A stretch of 64,000 nucleotides of DNA from positions 29,835-93,834 of the forward strand of contig CAKQYU010000010.1 in the NCBI GenBank assembly GCA_934293575.1, in the 5' to 3' direction. This document shows positions 43,018 to 52,392 of the stretch, in pieces (the stretch's first letter is position 1; each line of letters starts with the position of its first letter). Under the pieces are notes generated by a model. The model saw nothing but the letters and a program-made list of their open reading frames with translations. It was not told the origin of the DNA and searched no databases. Source of the stretch: an uncultured Lachnospiraceae bacterium (lineage in GTDB: Bacteria > Bacillota > Clostridia > Lachnospirales > Lachnospiraceae). Position numbers and translations under genes: made by a program.

Positions 43018-44304
43018 ATGGTTGACTGGAAAAATTATCATAACGGAGAAGGATTTATCCCATATTACAAACGGAGATTTAAAAAGGATGCCGGAAGCTT
43101 TGTAAAGTGGATACTGATTGCATTTTTAGTGGGAATTATTGTCGGAGGAATCAGTAGTCTGTTTTCCTTTGTACTGTCTTTTGTGACGGATTACCGGGTT
43201 CATCATGGATGGGTATTTTTCTGCCTGCCGCTTGCAGGTGTTGTGATTGTTTTTTTATATCACTGCTTTGGAAAGGATGATGGCGGTACCAATCAGGTGT
43301 TTTCAACTGTGCGTGCGAAGGATGAGGTTCCATTCCGCTCGGCACCGTTAATTTTTTTCTGTACTGCATTGACACATTTGGTGGGAGGTTCTGCCGGACG
43401 TGAGGGCGCGGCAATTCAGTTAGGCGGAAGTATTGGAAATCAGCTTGGAAGAATTTTACATTTGGATGACGAGGACATGCATGTGATTGTCATGTGTGGT
43501 ATGAGTGCCGCATTTGCGGCGTTGTTTGGAACTCCGATGGCGGCTGCGATTTTTGCAATGGAAGTTGTCAGTGTCGGAGTTATGTATTATACAGCGTTGA
43601 TGCCATGTGTGATTTCGTCTTTGATTGCTACAAATTTTGCAGCCGGACTTGGAATCCATCCGGAGGTCTTTCATGTGACAAAGATTCCCAAACTTACACT
43701 TATAACCGGATGTAAGATGGGATTGATTGCGTTGGCCTGCGCGGGAGTCAGTGTATTATTTTGTGTAGGGTTAAAACAGACCGGTAAGCTATTCCATAAA
43801 CAGTTGAAAAATCATTATGTCCGTGTGTTGGTGGTCAGTGTATTGATTATATTGATTACTGTCATGCTTCATACAACGGATTACATGGGAGCCGGTATAG
43901 GAATTATTACAAGGGCGATTGAAGAAGGAGAGGTCAATTATTTTGCATTTTTCTGGAAAATGCTATTAACCGTTCTGACGATGAAGGCAGGCTTTAAGGG
44001 TGGAGAAATCGTTCCGTCCTTTACAATTGGTGCTGCGCTTGGATGTGAACTTGGAATTTTTCTTGGATTGTCACCGTCTTTGTGCGCGGCGGCAGGTATG
44101 GTGGCGGTATTTTGTGGAGTAACAAACTGCCCGATTACGTCAATATTGATTGCATTTGAGTTGTTTGGATTTCAAGGAGTTGCATATTATTTGATTGCCG
44201 TATCAATCAGCTATGCAGTATCCGGATATTACAGTTTATATAAGGATCAGACAATCGTTTATTCAAAATACAAGGCCATGTATGTAAATAAACATACAAG
44301 ATAG
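43018..44304 (+). CDS. ClC-family chloride/fluoride channel or antiporter
   Basis: A 428-residue protein with the ClC multi-helix layout. Conserved: LTHLVGGSAGREGAAIQLGGS (gating-Glu region, GREG), AAFAALFGTPMAAAIFAMEV, and KGGEIVPSFTIGAALGCELG. The usual GSGIP selectivity motif is not present; the equivalent loop reads DDGGTNQVFSTVR. The THLxGGSxGREGxAxQ pattern resembles the fluoride-exporting CLC-F branch, so fluoride/proton antiport is possible. Cargo cannot be fixed from sequence alone. Start ATG 43018 follows ACAGGAGTAAGGACA. Confidence 0.9.
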   Translation: MVDWKNYHNGEGFIPYYKRRFKKDAGSFVKWILIAFLVGIIVGGISSLFSFVLSFVTDYRVHHGWVFFCLPLAGVVIVFLYHCFGKDDGGTNQVFSTVRAKDEVPFRSAPLIFFCTALTHLVGGSAGREGAAIQLGGSIGNQLGRILHLDDEDMHVIVMCGMSAAFAALFGTPMAAAIFAMEVVSVGVMYYTALMPCVISSLIATNFAAGLGIHPEVFHVTKIPKLTLITGCKMGLIALACAGVSVLFCVGLKQTGKLFHKQLKNHYVRVLVVSVLIILITVMLHTTDYMGAGIGIITRAIEEGEVNYFAFFWKMLLTVLTMKAGFKGGEIVPSFTIGAALGCELGIFLGLSPSLCAAAGMVAVFCGVTNCPITSILIAFELFGFQGVAYYLIAVSISYAVSGYYSLYKDQTIVYSKYKAMYVNKHTR

Positions 44305-44315
44305 AGGAGGATGTT

Positions 44316-45242
44316 ATGGGTAATCAAATGGATGATGTAAAAAAAGAAATAAAAAGAGCTATCAAGGGAAAGGATATGGTAATTGATAAGGTGTTGGCGG
44401 CAATGCTTGCGGGTGGACATATTTTGCTGGAGGATATTCCGGGAGTGGGAAAGACAACACTGGCAATGTCAATTGCAAAGACGATGTCATTAAGCTATAA
44501 GCGTGTACAGTTTACACCGGATGTACTGCCAAGTGATATTGTCGGTTTTTCTATGTATAATCAGGATACGAAACAGTTTGAATATCAGGCGGGTGCGGTA
44601 TGCTGCAATCTTTTTCTGGCAGATGAAATTAACCGGACATCTCCGAAAACCCAGTCCGCTTTATTGGAAGTTATGGAGGAGGGAAATGTTACGGTAGACG
44701 GAGTGACAAGACCGTTGCCTAGTCCGTTTACGGTAATTGCAACGGAAAATCCTTTGGGTTCTTCCGGAACGCAGATGTTGCCGGAATCCCAGTTGGATCG
44801 TTTTATGATCTGTATTTCCATGGGGTATCCGTCTCATGATGCGGCGGTTGATATACTAAAAGAAAATGCAAGTAAGCCGGTTGCTTCGTTACAGGAAAAG
44901 ATTAGTCAGGAAGAATTTGAGCAGCTTCAAAAACAGACCAATGATATGTTTGTGCATGATTCTATCTATGAATATATTGTTACATTGACAGAGGAGACGA
45001 GAATCAATCCGTTATTTTCCATGGGAGCCAGTCCGAGAGGAAGTATTGCTTTGTTGCGGATGGCAAAGGCAATGGCGGTGTTGGATAACAGGGATTACGT
45101 GACACCCGAAGATATCCGGGCAGTGCTGTTTGATGTATTGGGGCATCGTGTGAAGTTGAGTACCAAGGCAAGGGCAGAAGGAAAGACGGTAAAGGATGCA
45201 TTGACACAATTGTGGAATGGAGTAAAGGTTCCGAGAACGTAG
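44316..45242 (+). CDS. MoxR-family AAA+ ATPase
   Basis: A 308-residue AAA+ chaperone: Walker A GVGKTTL, Walker B LFLADEINR, sensor 1 ATENPLG, and arginine fingers in SQLDRFM plus the helical lid SPRGSIALLRMAKA. MoxR proteins typically work with DUF58/VWA partners in protein or cofactor maturation. The next two genes (DUF58 and transglutaminase) complete this common trio. AGAGGAGG precedes the ATG. Confidence 0.94.
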   Translation: MGNQMDDVKKEIKRAIKGKDMVIDKVLAAMLAGGHILLEDIPGVGKTTLAMSIAKTMSLSYKRVQFTPDVLPSDIVGFSMYNQDTKQFEYQAGAVCCNLFLADEINRTSPKTQSALLEVMEEGNVTVDGVTRPLPSPFTVIATENPLGSSGTQMLPESQLDRFMICISMGYPSHDAAVDILKENASKPVASLQEKISQEEFEQLQKQTNDMFVHDSIYEYIVTLTEETRINPLFSMGASPRGSIALLRMAKAMAVLDNRDYVTPEDIRAVLFDVLGHRVKLSTKARAEGKTVKDALTQLWNGVKVPRT

Positions 45243-45278
45243 AAGGTTTGAATATAAGATTTGGGAGGAGGAAGAGAT

Positions 45279-46346
45279 GTGCGGCAGATAAGAAACAGGC
45301 TTCGTTATATCATTGTATTGTGTTTTGATATCTATATGATGATATTCTTCCATAGTTATATTAATTTTTTGATATTGATTGCGTTAGTTATTCTTCCAAT
45401 CTGGTCTGTTCATGCGGTAAGAATGGTTGAAAAACAGATTGGTTGTGATATAGAGGTTCCCTATGAGCCGATGAAAAAAGCAGAGGAATTTGATGTCCGT
45501 TTTATCCTGCATAACCAAACCATATATCCGGTATTAAATGCAACATTGACCGTATTGATAGAAAACCGTTTTTATGCAGAGGTTTCGGAACATCAGTTGA
45601 ATCTTCCGGTTCGCCGGAAAGGAGATACCCATGCGACATATCATATACAGATGGAATACTGCGGACGGTTTGCCGTTACGGTAGAGAAACTTCGGCTGAG
45701 GGATTTGTTTGGACTGTATGAGGTAGAAATACCGCTGGATAAAGAAAAGGAATGCCTGATTTTACCGGATGGACAGGAAAGAAATCAGGAGGCGGGCATG
45801 ATATATCAGCTTGGTGTATCGGAAGCAATGGAAAGCCAGAAAAAGGGATATGATTTTTCTGAGGTAAGCGGAATAAGAGAGTATATTCCGGGTGACAAAT
45901 TACAAAATATTCATTGGAAATTATCCGTAAAAAAAGACCAGCTTATGGTAAAAGAGCGGATTAGTGTTTCCGCGTTGCAGTTAAGTGTTTTGGTAGACCT
46001 GGTAAATGATGATGCCATGTGTCTGGAAAAGATTTTGGAACTGACAGACAGTATTACAAAGGCATTTGTGAAATTAAATTATGCCTTTTCGTTTTATTAT
46101 TACAGCGTGAATTTTGGTGGAATCCGGGAAATGGTAATCGGAAACGAAGCGGAACGCAAGACGGCATTTGAAATGATGTTATATGACCATTCCTACAAAG
46201 AAATCGGATTGATTGAGGAGTTGTTTTTAAAGCAATATACAGCAGGAACGTATCTGTATATCGGATATGGGAATGCAGAAGCTGCATCACAGGATGTAAT
46301 TCAACTTCCCGGGAATGTTCTTGCTCAGTTAAGAAGCAGGGAATAG
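45279..46346 (+). CDS. DUF58 (VWA-like) membrane protein
   Basis: A 355-residue protein with two N-terminal membrane segments (about 6-50), a beta-rich middle, and the DUF58 signature GIREYIPGDKLQNIHWKLSVKK near 200, split here around its conserved WK. DUF58 proteins pair with MoxR ATPases. The GTG at 45279 is chosen as start because GGGAGGAGG ends 7 nt before it; an upstream TTG at 45261 overlaps that site. Substrate unknown. Confidence 0.88.
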   Translation: MRQIRNRLRYIIVLCFDIYMMIFFHSYINFLILIALVILPIWSVHAVRMVEKQIGCDIEVPYEPMKKAEEFDVRFILHNQTIYPVLNATLTVLIENRFYAEVSEHQLNLPVRRKGDTHATYHIQMEYCGRFAVTVEKLRLRDLFGLYEVEIPLDKEKECLILPDGQERNQEAGMIYQLGVSEAMESQKKGYDFSEVSGIREYIPGDKLQNIHWKLSVKKDQLMVKERISVSALQLSVLVDLVNDDAMCLEKILELTDSITKAFVKLNYAFSFYYYSVNFGGIREMVIGNEAERKTAFEMMLYDHSYKEIGLIEELFLKQYTAGTYLYIGYGNAEAASQDVIQLPGNVLAQLRSRE

Positions 46347-46361
46347 AAAAGAGGTATTGGA

Positions 46362-48824
46362 ATGTTTCACAGAAAACGCAGAAAGGAAGAACTTCATAAG
46401 GATGATACCATCTTGGCAAATGGAATTTATTTGAAAAAAGCGGATATGAACAGCGGAAGAATTGTACTTAACTGCTTTTTGCGTGGCTGTATTGTCTTTT
46501 TGCTTGCATTTGGAAGCATCGGTTCTTTTTTATCTTCCTTTGCGGTTTCTTATAATGTCATGCTGGTAATCTTTTTCTTCTTATTGATGGCCTTTTACTT
46601 TTCTTTTCTTTATGCAACCAATAGGTTGTTATACAGAGATATCGGTTACATCCTGTTTTTTATTATATTTGTCGGAATGATAGGCATTTTTCGATTGTAT
46701 GCGAATTCCGGTCTGTATAGTGTGGTAAATCAGGTGCTTTCCTATGCACAGGGATTTTTTGGATTATCCGGTGTAAGACAATATGATGTTTCCATTTCAA
46801 ATGAATATCAGACGGTTGCGGTTTTGGCAATTTTTATCGGAATGGTAATGATTATCCTGTTAAATATCTGGATTAGTTCTTCCATGAGTGTAATCTGGTC
46901 GGTTGGTCTGACATTTCCATTGCTGCTGATTCCTCTATATATGAAGCTGACACCGGATTTCAGTTACAGTATCTGTCTGGTTGCCGGATATCTTGCCGTT
47001 TTGATATTTAAGGCAAACGGACATTTCATGAACGGAGCCAAAAATATATCCTTCCATGTAAAGGGTGTACATAAGAACCGGATTACTTATACACAGGATG
47101 CAAAAAGCTTTGGACAGGTAATCTTGTATTTGCTCGTTTTTGTATTCTGCCTGGTTATTGTGGTTGGAAATGTGTTCCCTGCCGGAAGATTTGAGGAGCA
47201 GTTTAAAAAGGATACCCTGCATGAAAAAACGGAGGATTCGATTGGCAATTTCCTTCTGTTAGGTTTTTCCGGATTGTATAACCGTTATGCTTCTACCGGT
47301 GGACTTGCGGAAGGTAAACTTGGAGGTATTTCCAATGTAAGGGCAGATTATCAGACGGATTTAATTGTAGATTACGCACCATATAGTGCAGATGCCATTT
47401 ATTTAAAAGGTTATACCGGTGGATTGTATGGCGATAATGAGTGGTCGGATATCCGTTCCGTTACACCGATAGCAGGTAAATATCAGGGGATGACGGATAA
47501 GGAATTTGTAACGGATCTGTTTATGGAAGAAAGCATGAAAAAAGAGGCAACTAAGCTGATGCGGGAATCCACAATGAGCGGTTACGGTGCAATGGGAAAA
47601 ATGACGATTCGAAATGTGGGAGCAAATCCTGCCTATCTTTATTATCCGTATTACACGATGTTGGATGATTACAGTCAGTATGCGGATGCACAGTTTGAAT
47701 CCCAGCGTGGAATTTCGATGAATCAGACGGTTGATTATGAATATTACCCAAAGCAGGAACCGGATCGGGACTTGTATGACCGGATGCCGGAGGATATGGA
47801 TCTATCTGAGGTAAATGACATATTTTTGGATGTACCGCAGAAGAACCGGACCGTGATTTCCAACGAATGTCAAAAGGCAGGACTTCGTTCCGATATGACG
47901 GTAGGAGAAATCGTAGAAACGGTTCAGACATATTTTGATGAAAACATTCCATACACCTTAAAACCGGGGTCAACACCGGAGGGTGAGGACTTTATTAACT
48001 ATTTTCTGACGCAAAACCGAAAAGGGTACTGTGCACATTTTGCTTCTGCCGCAACGCTGATGTTTCGTCAGATGGGAATCCCTGCACGCTATGTAGAGGG
48101 ATATGCGTTTTCTTTTGAAAGTGCATTGGCTTCCGATGAAAAAAAGGACTTAAAATATGAAGATTATTTTAAAGGATATTCTACGATTGGTGATTCTACC
48201 GTATTGGAGGTGGAAGTTACGGATGCTATGGCACATGCATGGGTGGAAATCTATGTAGACGGATTTGGATGGAGACCGGTTGAGGTGACACCGGGTAGCA
48301 ATGAAACAGTGGATGAAGATGATTTCTGGAGCGCATTTTCACAGATGCTGCAAAATTCCCAGATGAATGTTGGCAATACCAATCAGAACGGACTTGGGAA
48401 ATTAAATCTTTCTGAATATAAGGGACTTGTTTATTATGTGATTGCAATAATTGGCATCTTAATCGTTATTGCCGTTTTACGGATTGTTATCCGCAAAATC
48501 AAACGATACAGGAAATGTCATCAAAAGAATGCACGGGAGGCATTGATTGCAGTCTATGCGGATTTGTGTGATATTTTACGAATGTGTGATATGCAGTTTA
48601 ACGCATGTAAAAGTCATAAGGAACAGCTTATCTATATGCAGGAGCGGGGCTATACGGATGAGGAGATTGTGTCTCTTGCAAAAGAAATGGAACGAGTCAG
48701 CTACAGTAATGAGGTTATTTCGGAAGAGATTTGTATGCATATCCGGAAAATTTTAAAACAAATCCGGAAAAATATCTGGAGTCAGGCTTCCTTTAAAAAG
48801 AAAATGAGATGGATAAGGAGATAA
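46362..48824 (+). CDS. Transglutaminase-like membrane protein (DUF3488/TgpA type)
   Basis: An 820-residue protein with about six N-terminal membrane segments, an outside domain, a transglutaminase core and a C-terminal membrane segment with a cytoplasmic tail. The catalytic triad is visible: Cys in RKGYCAHFASAATLM, His in DAMAHAWVEIYVDGFG, Asp in the following VEVTPG region (position less sure). This is the TgpA-type partner of MoxR/DUF58 clusters, thought to act on envelope proteins or peptidoglycan. Start ATG 46362 follows AAAGAGGTATTGGA. Confidence 0.9.
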   Translation: MFHRKRRKEELHKDDTILANGIYLKKADMNSGRIVLNCFLRGCIVFLLAFGSIGSFLSSFAVSYNVMLVIFFFLLMAFYFSFLYATNRLLYRDIGYILFFIIFVGMIGIFRLYANSGLYSVVNQVLSYAQGFFGLSGVRQYDVSISNEYQTVAVLAIFIGMVMIILLNIWISSSMSVIWSVGLTFPLLLIPLYMKLTPDFSYSICLVAGYLAVLIFKANGHFMNGAKNISFHVKGVHKNRITYTQDAKSFGQVILYLLVFVFCLVIVVGNVFPAGRFEEQFKKDTLHEKTEDSIGNFLLLGFSGLYNRYASTGGLAEGKLGGISNVRADYQTDLIVDYAPYSADAIYLKGYTGGLYGDNEWSDIRSVTPIAGKYQGMTDKEFVTDLFMEESMKKEATKLMRESTMSGYGAMGKMTIRNVGANPAYLYYPYYTMLDDYSQYADAQFESQRGISMNQTVDYEYYPKQEPDRDLYDRMPEDMDLSEVNDIFLDVPQKNRTVISNECQKAGLRSDMTVGEIVETVQTYFDENIPYTLKPGSTPEGEDFINYFLTQNRKGYCAHFASAATLMFRQMGIPARYVEGYAFSFESALASDEKKDLKYEDYFKGYSTIGDSTVLEVEVTDAMAHAWVEIYVDGFGWRPVEVTPGSNETVDEDDFWSAFSQMLQNSQMNVGNTNQNGLGKLNLSEYKGLVYYVIAIIGILIVIAVLRIVIRKIKRYRKCHQKNAREALIAVYADLCDILRMCDMQFNACKSHKEQLIYMQERGYTDEEIVSLAKEMERVSYSNEVISEEICMHIRKILKQIRKNIWSQASFKKKMRWIRR

Positions 48825-48826
48825 TT

Positions 48827-49810
48827 ATGGGAAATGAAAAAACAAATGATGTGAATAAAGTTGACCGTCAAATTTATATTTTATCGCTGCTTTCGGAAAA
48901 TCCCAATGGATATCAGGCGGAGGATATTCAAAACCGGTTAAAGGGATGGGATATTGATGTATCCAAACGAACCATTACAAGAGATATTGATGAACTTTCC
49001 TTAAATTACGGAATTTGTGAAGAAGAACGGAATGGGAAAACCTATTATTATGCGAACAAATATACATTGCGTAATGTGGATCTGACAATCGAGGATCTGG
49101 CATCGCTTGCATTTGCAAAGGAGATGTTAAAAGGATATGCACATTATAATATGGGAAGTCATGTAATTGCCCTGATTGAAAAAATGGTGGGAACATCTAC
49201 GACTTTTAATAAGAAGCAATTTGATACACTCTGCGGACAGTTTGCGCAGGTAGGGATGAATGTTGCCTTTATGGATCAGGTGGATTCCAAGGTGGAGCGG
49301 ACATTGCAGAATGCCATTGAAAATCACAATAAAACGGAAATTGCATATTACAGTTTCTCAAGTGATGAAACAACCAATCGTATCATTCATCCGTATCGGA
49401 TGCTGGTATTGGACGGATATCTTTGTGTGGAAGGATATTGTGAACTGAGAAAAGAGGTAAGAAGATTCCGGTTGTCAAGAATCCATTCCATTGCCGTGTC
49501 TGATGAAAAATACAAAGAAACCGTAGTGGAAGAGAAGAAGGAATCTCTTTCCAAACTATCCGGTAAGAAGGAAGAAGAACTGGAATTGATATTTACCGGA
49601 GATATGATTCGTTATGTAAAGGAATACGAAGCACCGAAGGCATTGCGGATGGAAGAAAAAGAAGATGGATTGCATTTCTATCAAAAATCTGTGATTGCCG
49701 GGGATGTTATCCGCTGGATTCGTGGATTCGGACCGGAGGTAAAAGTAAGAAAACCGGAATGGCTGCAGGAACAGTTGAGAGAAGAAGCAAAATTAAGAAT
49801 GGAAGAATAA
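48827..49810 (+). CDS. WYL-domain transcriptional regulator
   Basis: A 327-residue protein. The N-terminal winged helix is DeoR-like (RQIYILSLLSENPNGYQAED, VSKRTITRDIDELSLNYGI). The WYL domain (about 155-245) has TEIAYYSFSSDE, HPYRMLVLDGYLCVEGYCE and RRFRLSRIHS; its W is replaced by C/V in GYLCVEGYC. WYL proteins sense nucleic acid or nucleotide ligands. Start ATG 48827 is chosen for AAGGAGATAATT upstream, just after the previous stop. It may regulate the preceding run of genes. Confidence 0.92.
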   Translation: MGNEKTNDVNKVDRQIYILSLLSENPNGYQAEDIQNRLKGWDIDVSKRTITRDIDELSLNYGICEEERNGKTYYYANKYTLRNVDLTIEDLASLAFAKEMLKGYAHYNMGSHVIALIEKMVGTSTTFNKKQFDTLCGQFAQVGMNVAFMDQVDSKVERTLQNAIENHNKTEIAYYSFSSDETTNRIIHPYRMLVLDGYLCVEGYCELRKEVRRFRLSRIHSIAVSDEKYKETVVEEKKESLSKLSGKKEEELELIFTGDMIRYVKEYEAPKALRMEEKEDGLHFYQKSVIAGDVIRWIRGFGPEVKVRKPEWLQEQLREEAKLRMEE

Positions 49811-49813
49811 AAA

Positions 49814-49840
49814 AAGAACCGATAAATATTATCGGTTCTT
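49814..49840. terminator. Bidirectional terminator between WYL gene and tRNA-Gln
   Basis: AAGAACCGATAA (49814-49825) pairs perfectly with TTATCGGTTCTT (49829-49840). A-tract on the left gives a T-tract for the minus-strand tRNA. Confidence 0.85.
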
Positions 49841-49843
49841 AAA

Positions 49844-49915
49844 CTGGGGTACAAGGATTCGAACCTTGAAATGACGGAGTCAGAGTCCGTTGCCTTACCA
49901 TTTGGCGATACCCCA
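49844..49915 (-). tRNA. tRNA-Gln (anticodon CTG)
   Basis: On the minus strand the 72-nt gene folds as a cloverleaf. The acceptor is TGGGGTA/TACCCCA, the D-arm contains AAATGGTAAGGC, the anticodon arm is ACGGA-CTCTGAC-TCCGT with anticodon CTG, and the T-arm has GGTTCGAATCC. CCA is not encoded. A terminator follows. Confidence 0.97.
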
Positions 49916-49949
49916 ATGTGATATTCGGTTTTGCCGCTCACAAAACATT

Positions 49950-49977
49950 ATTATACACATTTCGAATTAAAAATCAA
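49950..49977 (-). promoter_or_regulatory. tRNA-Gln promoter
   Basis: On the minus strand, TTGATT (49972-49977), a 16-bp spacer, and TATAAT (49950-49955) with an extended TG motif, 35 bp upstream of the tRNA. Confidence 0.6.
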
Positions 49978-49995
49978 GTAAAATTTAAAAAAATA

Positions 49996-50024
49996 TTCAA
50001 TTTTTTTTATAAGTGTATTATAAT
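49996..50024 (+). promoter_or_regulatory. Promoter of cvfB-like gene
   Basis: TTCAAT (49996-50001), a 17-bp spacer, and TATAAT (50019-50024), 58 bp before the ATG at 50082. Confidence 0.5.
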
Positions 50025-50081
50025 GGTGCAATAGGTTTGGCACAGGGGTGTCGAAAAGTGGAAAAAAGACAAGGAGAAACT

Positions 50082-50915
50082 ATGGCAGAGATTGGAAAAT
50101 GGCAGACATTAAAAGTAATCCGCAGTAAAGATTTTGGTATATATCTCGGTACGGATGAGACGGATAAAGAGGCGGTTTTACTGCCGAGAAAACAGGTTCC
50201 GGAAGGATTGAAGGCCGGTGGAAGCATTGAGGTATTTGTGTATCTGGATTCCAAAGACCGTCCGATTGCAACGGTAAATAAGCCCCTTATTACATTAGGT
50301 GAGGTAGCATTATTAAAATGTGTCAGTACCGGAGCAATCGGAGCATTTATGGATTTTGGACTGGAACGTGATATTTTATTACCGTTTAAGGAAATGGTAG
50401 GAAAGGTTCGCGAGGGCAGGGAATATCTGGTTTATATGTATCTGGATAAGAGTGGAAGACCATGTGTATCCATGCGGATTTATGAACATTTAAAAACCGA
50501 TTCTCCATACAAAAAAGGGGATGAAGTGAAGGCATATGTATATCAGATTAATGACAACTTCGGAGCATTTGTTGCAGTTGATAACTGTTATCAGGGATTG
50601 ATTCCCAAGCAACAGCTTCACAGAAAAGTCTTTATCGGTGACCGGCTTGACTTATATGTCAGTGAGGTTCGCCCGGATGGCAAATTAAACTTGTCGATGG
50701 GAAGACCGGCATATCAGCAGATGGAGGAAGACAGTGAAATGGTCTATCAGGCAATTCTTGATTATGACGGGGTGTTGCCGTTTAATGACAAGGCATCTCC
50801 GGCAGTGATTGAGCGGGAGATGGGACTTAGTAAGAATGCATTTAAGCGTGCAGTAGGACGTCTGTTAAAGGAAGGCAGAATAGAGATTACAGAGAAAACG
50901 ATAGTGGCAAAATAA
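50082..50915 (+). CDS. cvfB: CvfB-family S1 RNA-binding protein
   Basis: A 277-residue protein with several S1-like beta barrels (GIYLGTDETDKEAVLLPRK; TGAIGAFMDFGLERDILLPF; INDNFGAFVAVDNCYQGLIP) and a C-terminal winged helix (GLSKNAFKRAVGRLLKEGRI). This is the CvfB/YitL layout, an RNA-binding regulator of virulence and gene expression in Firmicutes. Start ATG 50082 has AAGGAGAAACT before it; a longer frame from 50013 lacks a site. The RNA target is unknown here. Confidence 0.92.
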   Translation: MAEIGKWQTLKVIRSKDFGIYLGTDETDKEAVLLPRKQVPEGLKAGGSIEVFVYLDSKDRPIATVNKPLITLGEVALLKCVSTGAIGAFMDFGLERDILLPFKEMVGKVREGREYLVYMYLDKSGRPCVSMRIYEHLKTDSPYKKGDEVKAYVYQINDNFGAFVAVDNCYQGLIPKQQLHRKVFIGDRLDLYVSEVRPDGKLNLSMGRPAYQQMEEDSEMVYQAILDYDGVLPFNDKASPAVIEREMGLSKNAFKRAVGRLLKEGRIEITEKTIVAK

Positions 50916-50951
50916 TGCCGCAAGGAAATATATTTTTAGGAGGACATGAAA

Positions 50952-51332
50952 ATGAAAAAAATTATCAGTACACAAAAGGCACCGGCAGCAATCGGACCAT
51001 ATTCACAGGCAGTTGTTGTAGACAACATGGTATATACATCAGGTGTTGTTCCGATCAATCCGGAAACCGGCAATGTGGTAGAGGGAGATATTAAGGTTCA
51101 GGCAACCCGTGTATTTGACAGTATGAAAGCTTTATTAGAGGCAGCGGGTTCCGGTTGTGATGAAGTTGTTAAGACAACTGTATTTATTAAAGATATGAAT
51201 GACTTTGCAGCTTTAAATGAAATTTATGCAACTTATTTTACAGGTGATTTTCCTGCACGTTCCTGTGTAGAGGTAGCAAGGCTGCCAAAGGATGTTTTAA
51301 TCGAGATGGAAGCAATTGCTTTACGCAAATAA
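50952..51332 (+). CDS. ridA: RidA-family imine/enamine deaminase
   Basis: A 126-residue protein that hydrolyses reactive 2-aminoacrylate and related imines. Signature segments: PAAIGPYSQAVVVDN near the start, SGVVPINPETGNVV, and ARSCVEVARLPKDVLIEMEAIA at the end, including the conserved Arg that contacts substrate carboxylate. The ATG at 50952 has AGGAGG 8 nt upstream; an ATG six bases earlier is too close to that site. Family identity is strong. Confidence 0.95.
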   Translation: MKKIISTQKAPAAIGPYSQAVVVDNMVYTSGVVPINPETGNVVEGDIKVQATRVFDSMKALLEAAGSGCDEVVKTTVFIKDMNDFAALNEIYATYFTGDFPARSCVEVARLPKDVLIEMEAIALRK

Positions 51333-51345
51333 AAGATTGGAGAAA

Positions 51346-52380
51346 ATGATGGATAATCAGCAGATAATAACAGAAGATGTAAAGGAAACCAGTGATGCGA
51401 AAGATGATATGGTACGGGCAGGAATATTCTTTCTTTTGTTGTTGATTTTTCAGATACCGTTATCGGTTTTGCTGGGTAAGGTACATGAGTTGTTTCCCAA
51501 TGTAAGCGTATATCTGTTATCAATTTTGATGACACAGGGATATCTGCTTTTTGGTGCTTTGATTTTTTTGTTATGCGTTGGAAAGAAATTTACGAGAGAT
51601 TTGCATCTGCAAAAATATAAAATCTCTTCGTTTTTTCTCTCATTGCTTGTTTTGATTACGGCTTCGCCGATGGCTACCTTCTTAAATCTGGTAAGCCAGT
51701 TGTTTTCCAAAAATGAAATCAGTACGGCAATTTTAGACATATCGGAAAATATACCGGTATGGTTAGGGATTGTCGTAATTGGATTTTTACCGGGATTTAT
51801 TGAAGAAACCATTTACCGTGGAATTGTATATCAGGCATTCCGGAAACGTTCTATTATGACAGGTATTGTAATCAGTGCGTTATCATTTGGCTTGATGCAT
51901 ATGAATTTTAACCAGATTATGTATGCCATCTATTTGGGTGTTGTATTTGCATTGTTGGTTGAGGCAACCGGTTCTTTGGCATCTTCCATGGTACTCCATA
52001 TGATATTTAATGGTTTTAATACATTATATTTATATGTGTTACCAAAGTTACTGGAGTTCCTTAGTAAATTTTCACAGGAGTATGCGGATACATATCTGGA
52101 TGCAGGTGGAAATGTAGATATAGAATCGATTATGTCACAGGGAGCAAGTAAACAGCAGATTCTGGTTTCCATGTGTGCATGGGGACCGATGGCGATTGGA
52201 GGACTGGTTCTGACGATATTGCTGCTGTGTGCGATTGCAAAGATAAACGGAAGAGACATTCGGTTACAGACGTTATTAAAGAAGAATACAACGGAAAAGG
52301 ATGTAAAACCGGTTACAATATGTCTGATTATAGGATGGGTTTATTGCCTGGTGATGGCGGTAATTGCATTATTCCAGTAA
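51346..52380 (+). CDS. CPBP-family intramembrane metalloprotease
   Basis: A 344-residue membrane protein with about eight hydrophobic segments. Active-site motifs: EETIYRGIVYQAF (the EExxxR motif) and FGLMHMNFNQIMYA, then HMIFNGFNTLYLY. CPBP (CAAX/Abi) proteases cleave prenylated or membrane peptides and are often linked to bacteriocin self-immunity. It starts 13 bp after ridA. A second CPBP domain is fused to the permease encoded at 53150. Confidence 0.9.
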   Translation: MMDNQQIITEDVKETSDAKDDMVRAGIFFLLLLIFQIPLSVLLGKVHELFPNVSVYLLSILMTQGYLLFGALIFLLCVGKKFTRDLHLQKYKISSFFLSLLVLITASPMATFLNLVSQLFSKNEISTAILDISENIPVWLGIVVIGFLPGFIEETIYRGIVYQAFRKRSIMTGIVISALSFGLMHMNFNQIMYAIYLGVVFALLVEATGSLASSMVLHMIFNGFNTLYLYVLPKLLEFLSKFSQEYADTYLDAGGNVDIESIMSQGASKQQILVSMCAWGPMAIGGLVLTILLLCAIAKINGRDIRLQTLLKKNTTEKDVKPVTICLIIGWVYCLVMAVIALFQ

Positions 52381-52392
52381 AGGAGAATTGAA

